Part shown: positions 24,522-33,239 of the stretch, in pieces
Layout of the letters: every line of letters begins with the position of its first letter
Position numbering within the stretch: position 1 is the stretch's first letter
Source of the DNA: Cupriavidus basilensis OR16
GTDB lineage: Bacteria > Pseudomonadota > Gammaproteobacteria > Burkholderiales > Burkholderiaceae
Direction: 5' to 3'
Length of the DNA: 36,996 nt
NCBI RefSeq assembly: GCF_000243095.1
Contig: NZ_AHJE01000075.1
Location: forward strand, 1-36,996
Translations under genes and position numbers: made by a program
Notes under the pieces: model-generated
The model's database searches: none
What the model was told of the DNA's origin: nothing
The model's input: only the letters and a program-made list of their open reading frames with translations

Positions 24522-26037
24522 CGCGGCATGGCGTCGATGAAGTCGATCGAGCGCGGCACCATGTAACGGGCCACCTTGGTGCGCAGGTAGGCCAGCAGTT
24601 CCTCGGCCAGTTCCGCCGACGGCACCACGCCGCTGGCGGGCTCGACGATGGCCTTGACCTCCTCGCCCATCTCCGGGTTCGGCACGCCGATCACCGCGGC
24701 GTCGCCCACGCTCGGGTGCACCACCAGCGCGTCCTCGATGGCCTGCGGGTAGATGTTGACGCCGCCCGAGATGATCATGAAGGCCTTGCGGTCGGTCAGG
24801 TAGAGGCCTTGCGGTCGGTCAGGTAGAGATAGCCGTGCCCATCCAGGCGGCCAACGTCGCCCACCGCGGTCCAGGTCGGATGCACGGGGTGCTGCGCCGA
24901 GCGGGTCTTCTCGGGGTCGTTGTGATAGTGGAACGGAAGCTGGTCGCGCTCGAAGTACACCATTCCGGTCTCTCCCACCGGCAGCTCCCTGCCCTCGTCG
25001 TCGCAGATATGGAGCACACCCAGCAAGGCACTGCCGACCGAGCCCGGGTGGGCCAGCCATTCCTGCGTGTCGAGCGTGGTTACGCCATTGCCTTCGGTGG
25101 CCGCGTAGTACTCATGCAGGATGGGCCCCCACCAGTCGATCATCTGGCGCTTCACGTCCTGCGGGCACGGTGCCGCGGCGTGAATGGCCACGCGGTGGCT
25201 GGACAGGTCGATGCCCTGGCGCTGCTCAGGTTCCAGCTTGAGCATGCGGATAAACATGGTCGGTACCCACTGGCTGTGGGTCACGCGATAGCGCTCGATC
25301 AGGCGCAAGGCTTGCACCGCGTCGAACTTCTCCATGAAGACAATAGTGCCGCCGCAAAACTGCGTCTCCAGCCCGTAGCCGAGCGGCGCGGTGTGATACA
25401 GCGGGGCCGGCGAGAGGTAGATGGTCTGCGCGTCGAAGCCGTAGCGCTCGAACTGGGGCCGGCGCGCCGAGCCGGAGCCTTCTGTGACCATGCCGTTGGG
25501 CTGGTTGCGGATGATGCCCTTTGGCCGCCCGGTGGTGCCGGAACTGTAGATCATGGTGGCGCCCATCCATTCCTCGGCCAGGCGCTCGGCGGGATAGCCC
25601 TGGGTGGTGTCCTCATAGCTTTGCCAGCCGGGGATCGTTCCGTCCATCATCAGTTGCAGGCGGCAGGTGGGCATCAGGCCGCAGAGCTGCGCCGCCAGCT
25701 CGCGCATGGCGTACGAGGTCACCACCACCTGGGCATTGCTGTCCTCGATGATATAGGCCGCCTCCGGCGCGGTCAGGAAACGGTTGACCGGGGTGATCAT
25801 CAGCCCCGAGCGCAGCGCCGCCCAGCACAGCTCGAAGCAGCGCATATTGTTCTCGAGCACCATGGCGATATGGTCGCCGCGCCGCAGGCCCTGCGCGTGC
25901 AGGCACTGGGCAAAGCGGTTTGAGCGCGCGTCGAGCTCCCGGTAGGTCAGGACCTCGCCGGTGGTGCCGTTGATGGCGGCGGGCTTCTCCGGCGTCAGCT
26001 CGGCATGGTCGCCCAGGTATTTTGGCGTCCGGCTCAT
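24522..26037 (-). pseudogene. AMP-dependent acyl-CoA synthetase, frameshifted and 3'-truncated
   Basis: ANL-superfamily ligase forming an acyl-CoA from acid, ATP and CoA. It starts MSRTPKYLGDHAELTPEKPA at ATG 26037, overlapping the SDR stop as ATGA. Motifs: P-loop YSSGTTGRPKGI, YLSPAPLYHTAPLG, HEYYAATEGNG, VGDVGRLDGHGYLYLTDRKA (hinge), then IISGGVNIYPQAIEDAL (C-terminal domain). Between RKA and FMIISGG a 23-bp tandem duplication (24781-24826) breaks the frame; removing one copy restores it exactly. The final ~20-25 residues with the catalytic Lys block (PTGK) are missing because the frame fuses to the downstream dehydrogenase at DAMPRL. Substrate presumably the branched or cyclic acid of this island. 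Confidence 0.87.
24781..24826. repeat. 23-bp tandem duplication in the ligase gene
   Basis: Two exact head-to-tail copies of a 23-base unit (24781-24803 and 24804-24826; unit begins AGGCCTTGCGG and ends GTCAGGTAG). Deleting one copy re-joins the ligase frame as YLTDRKAFMIISGG. Confidence 0.95.
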
Positions 26038-26969
26038 CGCGCCGCTCCCGGGATCTCGCCGGAGGTGTCGGCGTTGGCGGCGGCCTGGCGTACCAGCGCC
26101 GGGATCCGCGCGCCCAGTTCTTCCACCTGCCAGCGGCCCTCCTTTTCCATGCGCGGGCCGGCATGCCAGCCCTCGGCCACGGTGATGCGGCCGCCGCGCA
26201 CGCCGAACACGCGCCCGGTGATCTCGCTCGACTCGAGGCTGCCCAGCCATGCCACCAGCGGCGCCACGTTGCCGGCGTCCAGCGGGTCGAAGCCCGGCGC
26301 CGCGCCAGCGGTGAACTCGGCGCGCCTTGCCGCGAAGATGTCTTCGGTGAGGCGGCTCATCGCGGTCGGGTAGATCGCGTTGACCGTCACGCCATAGCGG
26401 TCCAGTTCGCGCGAGGCAATCACCGACATCGCGGCGATGCCCGCCTTGGCCGCGCCGTAGTTGGCCTGGCCCGCGTTGCAGTACAGGCCCGACGACGAGC
26501 TGGTATTGATCAGGCGGGCCACGCGCTGGCGGCCTGCCTTGGACTCCTCGCGCCAGTACGCGGCGGCATGGCGCGACGGCGCGAACGTGCCGCGCATATG
26601 CACGCGGATCACCGAATCCCAGTCTTCCTCGGTCATGTTGACCAGCGTGCGGTCGCGCAGGATGCCGGCGTTGTTGACCAGCACGTCCAGCCCGCCGAAC
26701 TCGCGGATGGCGGCGTCGATCATGTTCTTCGCGCCGGCCCAGTCGGCCACGTCATCGAAATTGGCGATCGCCTCTCCGCCCATCGCCCGGATCTCCGCGA
26801 TCACTTCCAGCGCCGGCCCGCTGGCCGAGCCGGCGCCGTCGCCCCTCCCGCCCAGGTCGTTGACGACCACCTTGGCACCCTGCCGCGCGAATTCCAGCGC
26901 GTACTCGCGCCCGAGGCCCCGGCCAGCGCCGGTGATGACGACAACGCGATCCTTGCAAAGCTGTTGCAT
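26034..26969 (-). CDS. SDR family dehydrogenase, MFE-2/17beta-HSD4-like
   Basis: A 311-residue NAD(P)-dependent dehydrogenase with the classical Rossmann motifs TGAGRGLG (13-20), NNAGI (99-103), catalytic Ser in INTSSSSG (~158), and Tyr171-x3-Lys175 (YGAAK). The N-terminal VVVNDLGG-GRGDGAG pattern is that of the (3R)-hydroxyacyl-CoA dehydrogenase domain of peroxisomal multifunctional enzyme 2, suggesting oxidation of a 3-hydroxyacyl-CoA of a branched or sterol-like substrate. No hydratase domain is attached. ATG 26969 is preceded by AAGGA eight bases upstream; its stop overlaps the ligase start, so the two are translationally coupled. Confidence 0.93.
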   Translation of the reverse strand: MQQLCKDRVVVITGAGRGLGREYALEFARQGAKVVVNDLGGRGDGAGSASGPALEVIAEIRAMGGEAIANFDDVADWAGAKNMIDAAIREFGGLDVLVNNAGILRDRTLVNMTEEDWDSVIRVHMRGTFAPSRHAAAYWREESKAGRQRVARLINTSSSSGLYCNAGQANYGAAKAGIAAMSVIASRELDRYGVTVNAIYPTAMSRLTEDIFAARRAEFTAGAAPGFDPLDAGNVAPLVAWLGSLESSEITGRVFGVRGGRITVAEGWHAGPRMEKEGRWQVEELGARIPALVRQAAANADTSGEIPGAAR

Positions 26970-27017
26970 GGCGAATCCTTGATCTCTGATACCGTTTGCT
27001 AGTTGAGTTGCCGCGCC

Positions 27018-27733
27018 TTAGCGCGCGCTGACGTCGTAGGTCTTGACCAGTTGCCGGTAACGTACCGTCTCCGAGCCGATCATCGCTGTCATCTGCTTGC
27101 CGGACTGGCCGATCACGTCGGCATACGCTGTGCGCGCCGCGAAGTCCTTGAACTCCGGCTTGTCGATCACCTTGAGCAAGGCCATCTCCAGCTTGTGGGC
27201 AATCGGCTCGGGCGTCTTGCTGCTGACGCCAAAGCCGATCCACACGGACAGCTCGTAGTTGGGCAGGCCGCTCTCGCGCACCGTAGGCACCGCCGGCAGC
27301 TCCGGATGGCGCGTCTTGCCGGTCACTGCCAGCGGCCGCAGCTTGCCGGCGCGAATCAGCGGCAGCGCGCCGCCCACGTCCAGCAGCGCCACATCCACCG
27401 ATCCGCCCATCAGGTCCGACTGCACCTGTGACGCGCCCTTGTAGGGAATGTGGTTGAGTAGCCGTCGGCCGGCGCGTTGAGCAGGCTCTGCACGGCGATC
27501 AGCGTATCCGCGCCGGGACGGTTTTCCACGATGCCGGGCTGGCCCAGCTCCTTGCCCACCTGCTCCGCCACGAAGCGGGTCACGGTGTCGGAGCCGCTGC
27601 CCTGCGTCAGCGGCACGATGAAGCGCAGCGGGCGCGACGGGAAGTTGTCGGCGGGCGCGGCGGCCAACGCGGGCATCAGCATCGAAATGGCGAGGCCAAC
27701 GCCAAGGAGGCGTAATGGCAGTGAGATCTTCAT
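27018..27733 (-). pseudogene. Bug-family tripartite tricarboxylate receptor, internally deleted
   Basis: Periplasmic solute-binding protein of the TTT/Bug family. From ATG 27733 (GGAGA upstream) it reads a signal peptide (MKISLPLRLLGVGLAISML, cleavage after ALAA), then FPSRPLRFIVPLTQGSGSD and QPGIVENRPGADTLIAVQSLL to ADGYS. Near 27455 the sequence jumps, with change of frame, to NHIPYKGASQVQSDLMGGSV and continues to YRQLVKTYDVSAR at 27018. The ~70-90 residues normally between ADGYT and the HIPYKG block are missing, so lobe 1 is incomplete and the product non-functional as read. Position inside the acyl-CoA island suggests it once bound the pathway's carboxylic acid. No TctA/TctB membrane genes are nearby, as is usual for orphan Bug receptors. 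Confidence 0.85.
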
Positions 27734-27823
27734 GTTGCTGTCTCCAGTCCGGATGCGGCGGCCGGCTCGTGTCGGCTGGCCGCTCGCACCTCTTCGTTCG
27801 CTTCGGGCAGGCTTGCCCTTGCC

Positions 27824-29011
27824 TCAGTTCTTGCCGTACAAGGTCACCACACAGGCGCCGCCCAGGCCGAGGTTGTGCTGCAAGGCAAGCTTGGCGCCCT
27901 TCACCTGCCGCTGGTCGGCGGTGCCGCGCAGCTGATGGGTCAGCTCGTAGCACTGCGCAAGCCCCGTGGCGCCCAGCGGATGCCCCTTGGAGAGCAGGCC
28001 GCCCGACGGGTTGACCACAACCTGGCCGCCGTAGGTGTTGCCGCCGTCCGCAACGAATTTCTCCGCGCCGCCTTCAGGGCAGAAGCCAAGCGCTTCGTAG
28101 CAGATGACTTCGTTCTGCGCGAAGCAGTCGTGCAGCTCGCACACGTCGATGTCTTCCGGGCCGATGCCGGCCTGCTCATACACCTTGTTGGCCGCCGAGC
28201 GCGTCATGTGCGTGCCGACATAGTTCAGCATCGACGGCGGGTCGAACGAGGCGGGCGGATCGGTGGTGAGCGACTGGGCCACGATCTGCACGTCGGTGCG
28301 CAGGCCGTGCTTGTTCGCAAAGCGCTCCGACACCAGGATGGCGGCGGCACCGCCGCAGGTGGGCGGACAGGCCATCAGGCGCGTCAGCACGCCGGGGAAC
28401 AGCACGGTGTCGTTCATCACGTCTTCGGTGGTCACCACCTTGCGGAACAGCGCCAACGGGTTGTTGGCGGCATGGCGGCTGGCCTTGGCGGGCACCGCGG
28501 CAAAGGTCTCCAGGCGCGCGCCATAGCGCTGCATGTATTCGCGCCCCGCGCCACCAAAAGTGCGCACCGCCTGCGGCAGGTGGGCCATATCCGCGGTCAG
28601 GCCGTGCATGATCGGCTGGAAGCGCGCACGGGTAACCGGCCGGTCGTCCCAGTGCGACTTCAACGCGCCGGCCTGCATCTGCTCGAAGCCAACCGCCAGC
28701 ACGCAGTCGGCGTCGCCCATGGCGATGGCCTGGCGCGCCAGGTAAAGCGCGGTGGAGCCGGTGGAGCAATTGTTGTTGACGTTGACAATGGGGATGCCGG
28801 TCATGCCCACCTCGTACAGCGCCGTCTGGCCGCAGGTAGAGTCGCCGTAGACGTAGCCGGCGAAGGCCTGCTGCACCAGGTCGTAGCCGATGCCGGCATC
28901 GGCCAGCGCACGGCGCACGGCTTCGGCGCCCATCTCGGTATAACTCAGGCTCGCGCCGGGCTTGGCGAAGGGGATCATGCCTACACCGCCGACTAGTACT
29001 TTTTCGCTCAT
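27824..29011 (-). CDS. Thiolase, SCP2/lipid-transfer type
   Basis: A complete 395-residue thiolase-fold protein. Nucleophile Cys82 in VNNNCSTGSTALYLA, CELHDCFAQNE (late His motif), NPSGGLLSKGHPLGATGLAQ with the second catalytic His, and a C-terminal GLGGACVVTLYGKN. The pattern matches SCP2-thiolases and Ltp-type aldolases/thiolases of sterol and branched-chain degradation rather than FadA. It would cleave the 3-ketoacyl-CoA (or a hydroxyacyl-CoA retro-aldol) at the end of the cycle. No DUF35 partner, which usually accompanies Ltp2 aldolases, is next to it, favouring a true thiolase. ATG 29011 preceded by AGGAAA. Confidence 0.93.
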   Translation of the reverse strand: MSEKVLVGGVGMIPFAKPGASLSYTEMGAEAVRRALADAGIGYDLVQQAFAGYVYGDSTCGQTALYEVGMTGIPIVNVNNNCSTGSTALYLARQAIAMGDADCVLAVGFEQMQAGALKSHWDDRPVTRARFQPIMHGLTADMAHLPQAVRTFGGAGREYMQRYGARLETFAAVPAKASRHAANNPLALFRKVVTTEDVMNDTVLFPGVLTRLMACPPTCGGAAAILVSERFANKHGLRTDVQIVAQSLTTDPPASFDPPSMLNYVGTHMTRSAANKVYEQAGIGPEDIDVCELHDCFAQNEVICYEALGFCPEGGAEKFVADGGNTYGGQVVVNPSGGLLSKGHPLGATGLAQCYELTHQLRGTADQRQVKGAKLALQHNLGLGGACVVTLYGKN

Positions 29012-29057
29012 GATGGTTTCCTGGATGTTCGTGGATGTTCCTGGATCGCGCTGAGAC

Positions 29058-30061
29058 CTAGAGCTTGCGGGCGATCAGTTCGCGCAGCACTTCACTGGTG
29101 CCGCCGAAAATACGGGTCACGCGCATGTCGACAAAGGCGCGCGCGATCGGGTACTCCAGCATGTAGCCGTAGCCGCCATGGAGTTGCACCATCTCGTCGA
29201 TGCACTTCCACATGGTCTCGGTTAGTCCCACACCGTCTGGTTGAAGGCACGGCGGTCCTTGACGTACTGCAGCGTCAGCTCGAGCTGGCGCTCCAGCCTT
29301 GCCGCGCAGTACACCGCAATGATCAGGCGCTCCTGCGGCAGTTCTTCCATCAGGTGGATGAAGCCGCCGTTCTCGTTGCCGATCAGGTTGGTGGCCGGTA
29401 CGCGCACGTTGTCAAAGAACAGCTCGGCGGTATCCGCGGCCCGCTGGCCCACCTTCTCCAGCTTGCGGCCTCGCCGGAAGCCCTCGCGGTCCGCTTCCAC
29501 CATGATCAGGCTCACGCCCTTGGCCCCCGCCTTGGGGTCGGTCTTGCAGACCACCACGATCATGTCGGCGTTCAGGCCGTTGGAGATAAAGGTCTTGCTG
29601 CCGTTGATGATGAAGTCGTCGCCGTCGCGCACGGCGCTGGTGCGGATCGACTTCAGGTCGGAGCCGGTGCCCGGCTCGGTCATGGCGATCGCCAGGATCT
29701 TCTCGCCCCGGCAGATCGGCGGCAGCCATTGGCGCTTCTGTTCCTCGGTGCCCAGGCGCACGATGTACGGTGCCGTGATGTCCGAGTGCACCGAGAAGCT
29801 GGGGCCGGAGATGCCGGAGCGGTGGTACTCCTCGGCCAGTACCGCCGCGTGGCCAAAATCGCCGCCGCCGCCGCCGTATTCCTCGGGAACGGTCACGCAC
29901 AACAGGCCGTCGCGGCCGGCCTTGAGCCAGGTCTCGCGGTCGACCAGGCCGTCCCGGTCCCACTGCGCCTGGCGCGGCAGGCATTCGCGCTCGAAGAAGC
30001 GGCGCGCGGTTTCCCGCAGCATTTCATGGTCGTCGCGATAGACGGTGCGCTTGATTTCCAC
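29058..30061 (-). pseudogene. Acyl-CoA dehydrogenase, interrupted near the C-terminus
   Basis: From ATG 30061 it reads MEIKRTVYRDDHEMLRETAR, VPEEYGGGGGDFGHAAVLAE, MTEPGTGSDLKSIRTSA, DFIINGSKTFISNGLNADM, GGFIHLMEELPQERLIIAVY, and DRRAFNQTVWD, then stops at 29222. Directly beyond, in another frame, the expected C-terminus reappears: WKCIDEMVQLHGGYGYMLEYP and FGGTSEVLRELIARKL with its stop at 29058. About 45 residues between, normally carrying the FAD-domain helix and the region before the LHGGYGY block, are missing, with a frame change at ~29220. It is a straight-chain-like (FadE) dehydrogenase and first gene of the minus-strand island, downstream of the LuxR terminator. Confidence 0.87.
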
Positions 30062-30183
30062 CAGAGGCTCCTAGTTTGTCGGATTGCCAGGCCAGAGTCC
30101 CTCGCCGTGAAGCCGGGTGAATCCGGGTGAGTCCGGACGGGAGACCGCTGCCTTGATGGAAGTATTCTGGGCGCCGGGCGGGG

Positions 30184-30220
30184 AAAAGTACCCACCCCGG
30201 TGGAGTAGGGGTGGGTGCCC
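30184..30220 (-). terminator. Rho-independent terminator of the LuxR regulator
   Basis: On the minus strand ACCCACCCC and GGGGTGGGT (30190-30198 and 30208-30216) form a 9-bp stem with a 9-base loop. ACTTTT follows the stem (A-run at 30184-30187 on the plus strand). It begins right after the LuxR stop codon and separates that gene from the acyl-CoA dehydrogenase. Confidence 0.7.
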
Positions 30221-32991
30221 TAGCGGCTGGTGTGGGCGTGCTGCGGCCCGGCGGTCTTGAGGTCGCGCATGCGGGCCACCGCTTCATCGCGGCCCGACAC
30301 CTCCAGCTTGCCGTAGATGTTCTTCAGGTGCCACTTGACGGTGTCCAGCGATACGCCGAGGACCCTCGCGATCTTCTTGTTGGGTAGCGCCTGCGCGAGC
30401 AGGCCGAGCACTTCGTTCTCGCGCTCGCTGAGGCTGTCGAGCGCCGGATTGGCCGCGCCGCGGGCAGACGGCACCACCTCCGGCACGGCCGTGGCCGCCA
30501 CCAGCCGCTGCGCATAGAAGCCGAGCACGGGGTCGAACCCCTCCTCCACGGCCAACGCGTCAAGCATGGCTCGCAAGCGCGGGGACACGTCCAGGAGGCT
30601 GCGCATCAGTCCGAGCCTGTGCCCCAGGCGCAGGGCTTCGACCAGATGCCGGCGAGCGCCGTCGCGATTGCCGCGGCCTTGCTCGGCAAGCGCCATCTGC
30701 ACGCGCAGGCTGGCCACGCGGCACCAGCGGCCGCCGGCCTCGGACAGCGCGTTGAGCGGCGTGAGGCGTGCGATGGCGCCATCGAAATCGTTGTGATGCA
30801 GGCACATGCGGATACGCGTCACCTGGGCGCAGACGCTGATTTCCCACGCGGTGCTGCGGGCGGCGCCCGAGTAGCGCGCGGCCAGCGCTTCCAGGCGCAA
30901 CAGGACGGCGTGCGCCGCGTCGACCTCGCCCTGCTCCAGCAGCCAGCGCGAACGCCGATAGAGCGCATGGGCTAGCAGGCGGTCCACGCGATGGCGGGCC
31001 GCGTAATCCTCGAGGCGATCCAGGCAGGCGCGCGCCTCCAGCCGGCGCCCACCCAGCCAGTGCGCATTGGCGAGCACCGTCAGGCCCCGCAACACGGTAT
31101 CCGGGATCGAGACGCGCTCCAGCACGTCGATGCGCTTTTCCAGCAGCTCGCGCGCGGCGTCGACATCGTTGAGCTCATAGAGCGCCTCGCCAAGCAGCGC
31201 CGCCGCCATGCAGGCAATGCCGATGTAGGCGGGGCCTTGCTGCTCAGCCTCGGCCAGCACGTCGCAGAAGATGCGCTCGGCCAGCAGGAACTGCCCCTCG
31301 GCGGCGTGGGTCATGCCGCCCATGCAGCGTCCCAGCAAGACCCCGCGCGGCGCGCCGCCGTGCAGCGCGCCCTCTTCCAGCACCTTGCGCGCCTGCTTGT
31401 ATTCGCCACGGTGGATAAACATCCACGACAGGATGTTGCCACGCCCGGCATAGGTGAAATCATCCGCGTCGGGTGGCACGCGCTGCAGCTCCGGCAGCAA
31501 AGCCACCACCGAGTCGGTGTCGTCGCGCTGCAGCGCCAGCCCGCCGCGCAGCAGCGCCAGCGCATAGCGCTGCCTGGGCCCGAGCCGTTCATGCTGGGAG
31601 GCCATCTGCCCGATGCTCTGCATGAGCGCGTCAACCTCGCCGGCATACATCTGCAGGTAGGCCAGCACCAGGTGCAGGTCGAAGCGGGCCGTGACCTGTT
31701 CAGGTGGCAGCCGGCGTACCAGGCCCGCCAGCTCGCTCAGCTCCCCGCGCGCCAGCAGGTCGTGCGCGCAGGTTTCCACCAGGTCCGCCGCGGCGTTCGC
31801 GTCGCCAGCCTGCACGGCGTGGCGCACCGCTTCATCGATGTGCCCCTGCGCGCCAAACCAGTGCCAGGCGGCCGCATGCAGCGCGTGCTGCTCGGCGCTT
31901 GGCAAGCTTGCCAGCCGGGTGAGCAAGACTTCACGCAACAGCGGATGCAGGCGATACCAGGTTTCGCGATCCTGGCCGCTGCCGATCTGCGTGATGAACA
32001 GGTCATCCGCGTCCAGGTGGGCCAGCCGCGCGGCAATCTCGCCGGCCTCCTCCGGGCGGCCCAGCAGGGTGGCGCACAGGGAGGCGCAAAAGCGGTTGCA
32101 CACGGCCATGCGCGTCAGCAGATGCAGCTCATCGCTGGTCAGGCGCACCAGCACCTCGCGCTCGAAATAGCTGGCGAACGTCTGCGCATCGCGCACCTGC
32201 ACCCGCGCATAGGCCGCGCCTTGCTTGGCCTTGAGGTCGATTGCGAACAACTGGAGCCCGGCCGCCCAGCCGCCGGTCAGTGCGTGCAGCACCTGCGCGT
32301 CGCGCCTGTCGATGCCGCCAAGCTGGTCGCGCAGGAAGCGCTCGGACTCCTCCGGCGAGAAGCGCAGGTCGCGCAGGTCGAACTCGGTAGCCAGCCCCTG
32401 GCTGCGCAGGCGCGCCAGCGAAAGCGGCAGCGCGTTGCGCGAGGCCAGCGCCACGTGCAGGTGGGCCGGCGCGTAGTCGAGCAGCCAGCGCAGCGCCTGG
32501 AAGATCCGGGGGTCGTCGAGCAGATGGACATCGTCCAGCATCAACACCAGTTCGCGCCGGCGGCTGGCAACGCCGCGCACCAGCGTGATCATCCAATGCT
32601 CGGCTGCGGACTCGTCACCGTCGCGCCCCATCAGGATGGCCGCATCGCGCACCATGGCAGCGTCCACCACCGCCAGGCTTGCCAGCAGGCCGTTGAAGAA
32701 GCTGGTCAGGTCGTTGTCTTCTGGCGCCAGCGAGAGCCAGGCCACATCGAAATCCAGCGTCAGCAAAGCCTGTCGCCATGCCAGCAAGGTGCTGGTCTTG
32801 GCGCTGCCGGCCGGCCCCTGGATCACCACGCAGCGCTGGCGGCGCGCTTCCAGCAGGCGCGCCATCAGGGCCTCGCGGGGCATGAGGTGGCGCGCCCCGC
32901 GCGGCGGCGTGAGCTTGGTAGGGGTGATCGGCTGGACCACGCGCTCGGCGCAAGCGCGCGGCCCCGCTGGCTGCTCGCCGGGGTCGTACAT
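30220..32991 (-). CDS. LuxR family regulator with MalT-like STAND ATPase
   Basis: A 923-residue signal-transducing ATPase. Order: N-terminal VQPITPTKLTPPRGARHLMP, Walker A GPAGSAKTS (59-67), Walker B LVLMLDDVH (148-156), a winged-helix/AAA lid (LTGGWAAGLQL), a long TPR-like helical region (~350-830), and a C-terminal LuxR HTH (LSERENEVLGLLAQALPNKK, then IARVLGVSLDTVKWHLKNIYGKLEV). MalT-type regulators bind an inducer in the TPR part and oligomerise with ATP. I set the start at ATG 32991 because GAGG lies upstream; an in-frame GTG-type extension to 33132 would overlap the divergent promoter. It is divergent from the racemase gene and upstream of the acyl-CoA island, so it is the probable activator of both. 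Confidence 0.93.
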   Translation of the reverse strand: MYDPGEQPAGPRACAERVVQPITPTKLTPPRGARHLMPREALMARLLEARRQRCVVIQGPAGSAKTSTLLAWRQALLTLDFDVAWLSLAPEDNDLTSFFNGLLASLAVVDAAMVRDAAILMGRDGDESAAEHWMITLVRGVASRRRELVLMLDDVHLLDDPRIFQALRWLLDYAPAHLHVALASRNALPLSLARLRSQGLATEFDLRDLRFSPEESERFLRDQLGGIDRRDAQVLHALTGGWAAGLQLFAIDLKAKQGAAYARVQVRDAQTFASYFEREVLVRLTSDELHLLTRMAVCNRFCASLCATLLGRPEEAGEIAARLAHLDADDLFITQIGSGQDRETWYRLHPLLREVLLTRLASLPSAEQHALHAAAWHWFGAQGHIDEAVRHAVQAGDANAAADLVETCAHDLLARGELSELAGLVRRLPPEQVTARFDLHLVLAYLQMYAGEVDALMQSIGQMASQHERLGPRQRYALALLRGGLALQRDDTDSVVALLPELQRVPPDADDFTYAGRGNILSWMFIHRGEYKQARKVLEEGALHGGAPRGVLLGRCMGGMTHAAEGQFLLAERIFCDVLAEAEQQGPAYIGIACMAAALLGEALYELNDVDAARELLEKRIDVLERVSIPDTVLRGLTVLANAHWLGGRRLEARACLDRLEDYAARHRVDRLLAHALYRRSRWLLEQGEVDAAHAVLLRLEALAARYSGAARSTAWEISVCAQVTRIRMCLHHNDFDGAIARLTPLNALSEAGGRWCRVASLRVQMALAEQGRGNRDGARRHLVEALRLGHRLGLMRSLLDVSPRLRAMLDALAVEEGFDPVLGFYAQRLVAATAVPEVVPSARGAANPALDSLSERENEVLGLLAQALPNKKIARVLGVSLDTVKWHLKNIYGKLEVSGRDEAVARMRDLKTAGPQHAHTSR

Positions 32992-33096
32992 GCTGGGAAA
33001 CCTCTGGAAAGCCCCGCAGGCGCTGCTTTCGCGATGGAGATGGGGTGCCTGGATTATAGGGCCGGGATATCCCCATCCGGAGGCCTCGGGGGGCTG

Positions 33097-33115
33097 CCTA
33101 CCCGATGCGGGTAGG
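33097..33115. promoter_or_regulatory. Dyad between LuxR regulator and racemase
   Basis: CCTACCCG-ATG-CGGGTAGG has perfect 8-bp arms with a 3-base spacer in the 248-bp divergent region. It is a candidate operator for the LuxR regulator. The only similar sequence seen is the terminator stem near 30190, which may be coincidence. Confidence 0.55.
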
Positions 33116-33239
33116 TCCACGTCCGCCGGCAATTTGTTCTACTTGGCACCATGACGCCGTGCGGCTTTCCTGCCCCGGCGCCTTCCAACACCGCCAGGGC
33201 GCCGGGTCGCGCCCTGCCTTATCGTTCACAGGATCAGCA

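Noticed and set aside
29018..29046. Repeated GGATGTTC beside the thiolase start
   Set aside because: Two short copies in a 46-bp gap; too short and too close to the ribosome site to call a regulatory element.
30991..33114. Very long plus-strand open frame opposite the LuxR regulator
   Set aside because: It has no recognisable domain, and its sequence is the mirror of a gene with intact Walker and HTH motifs.
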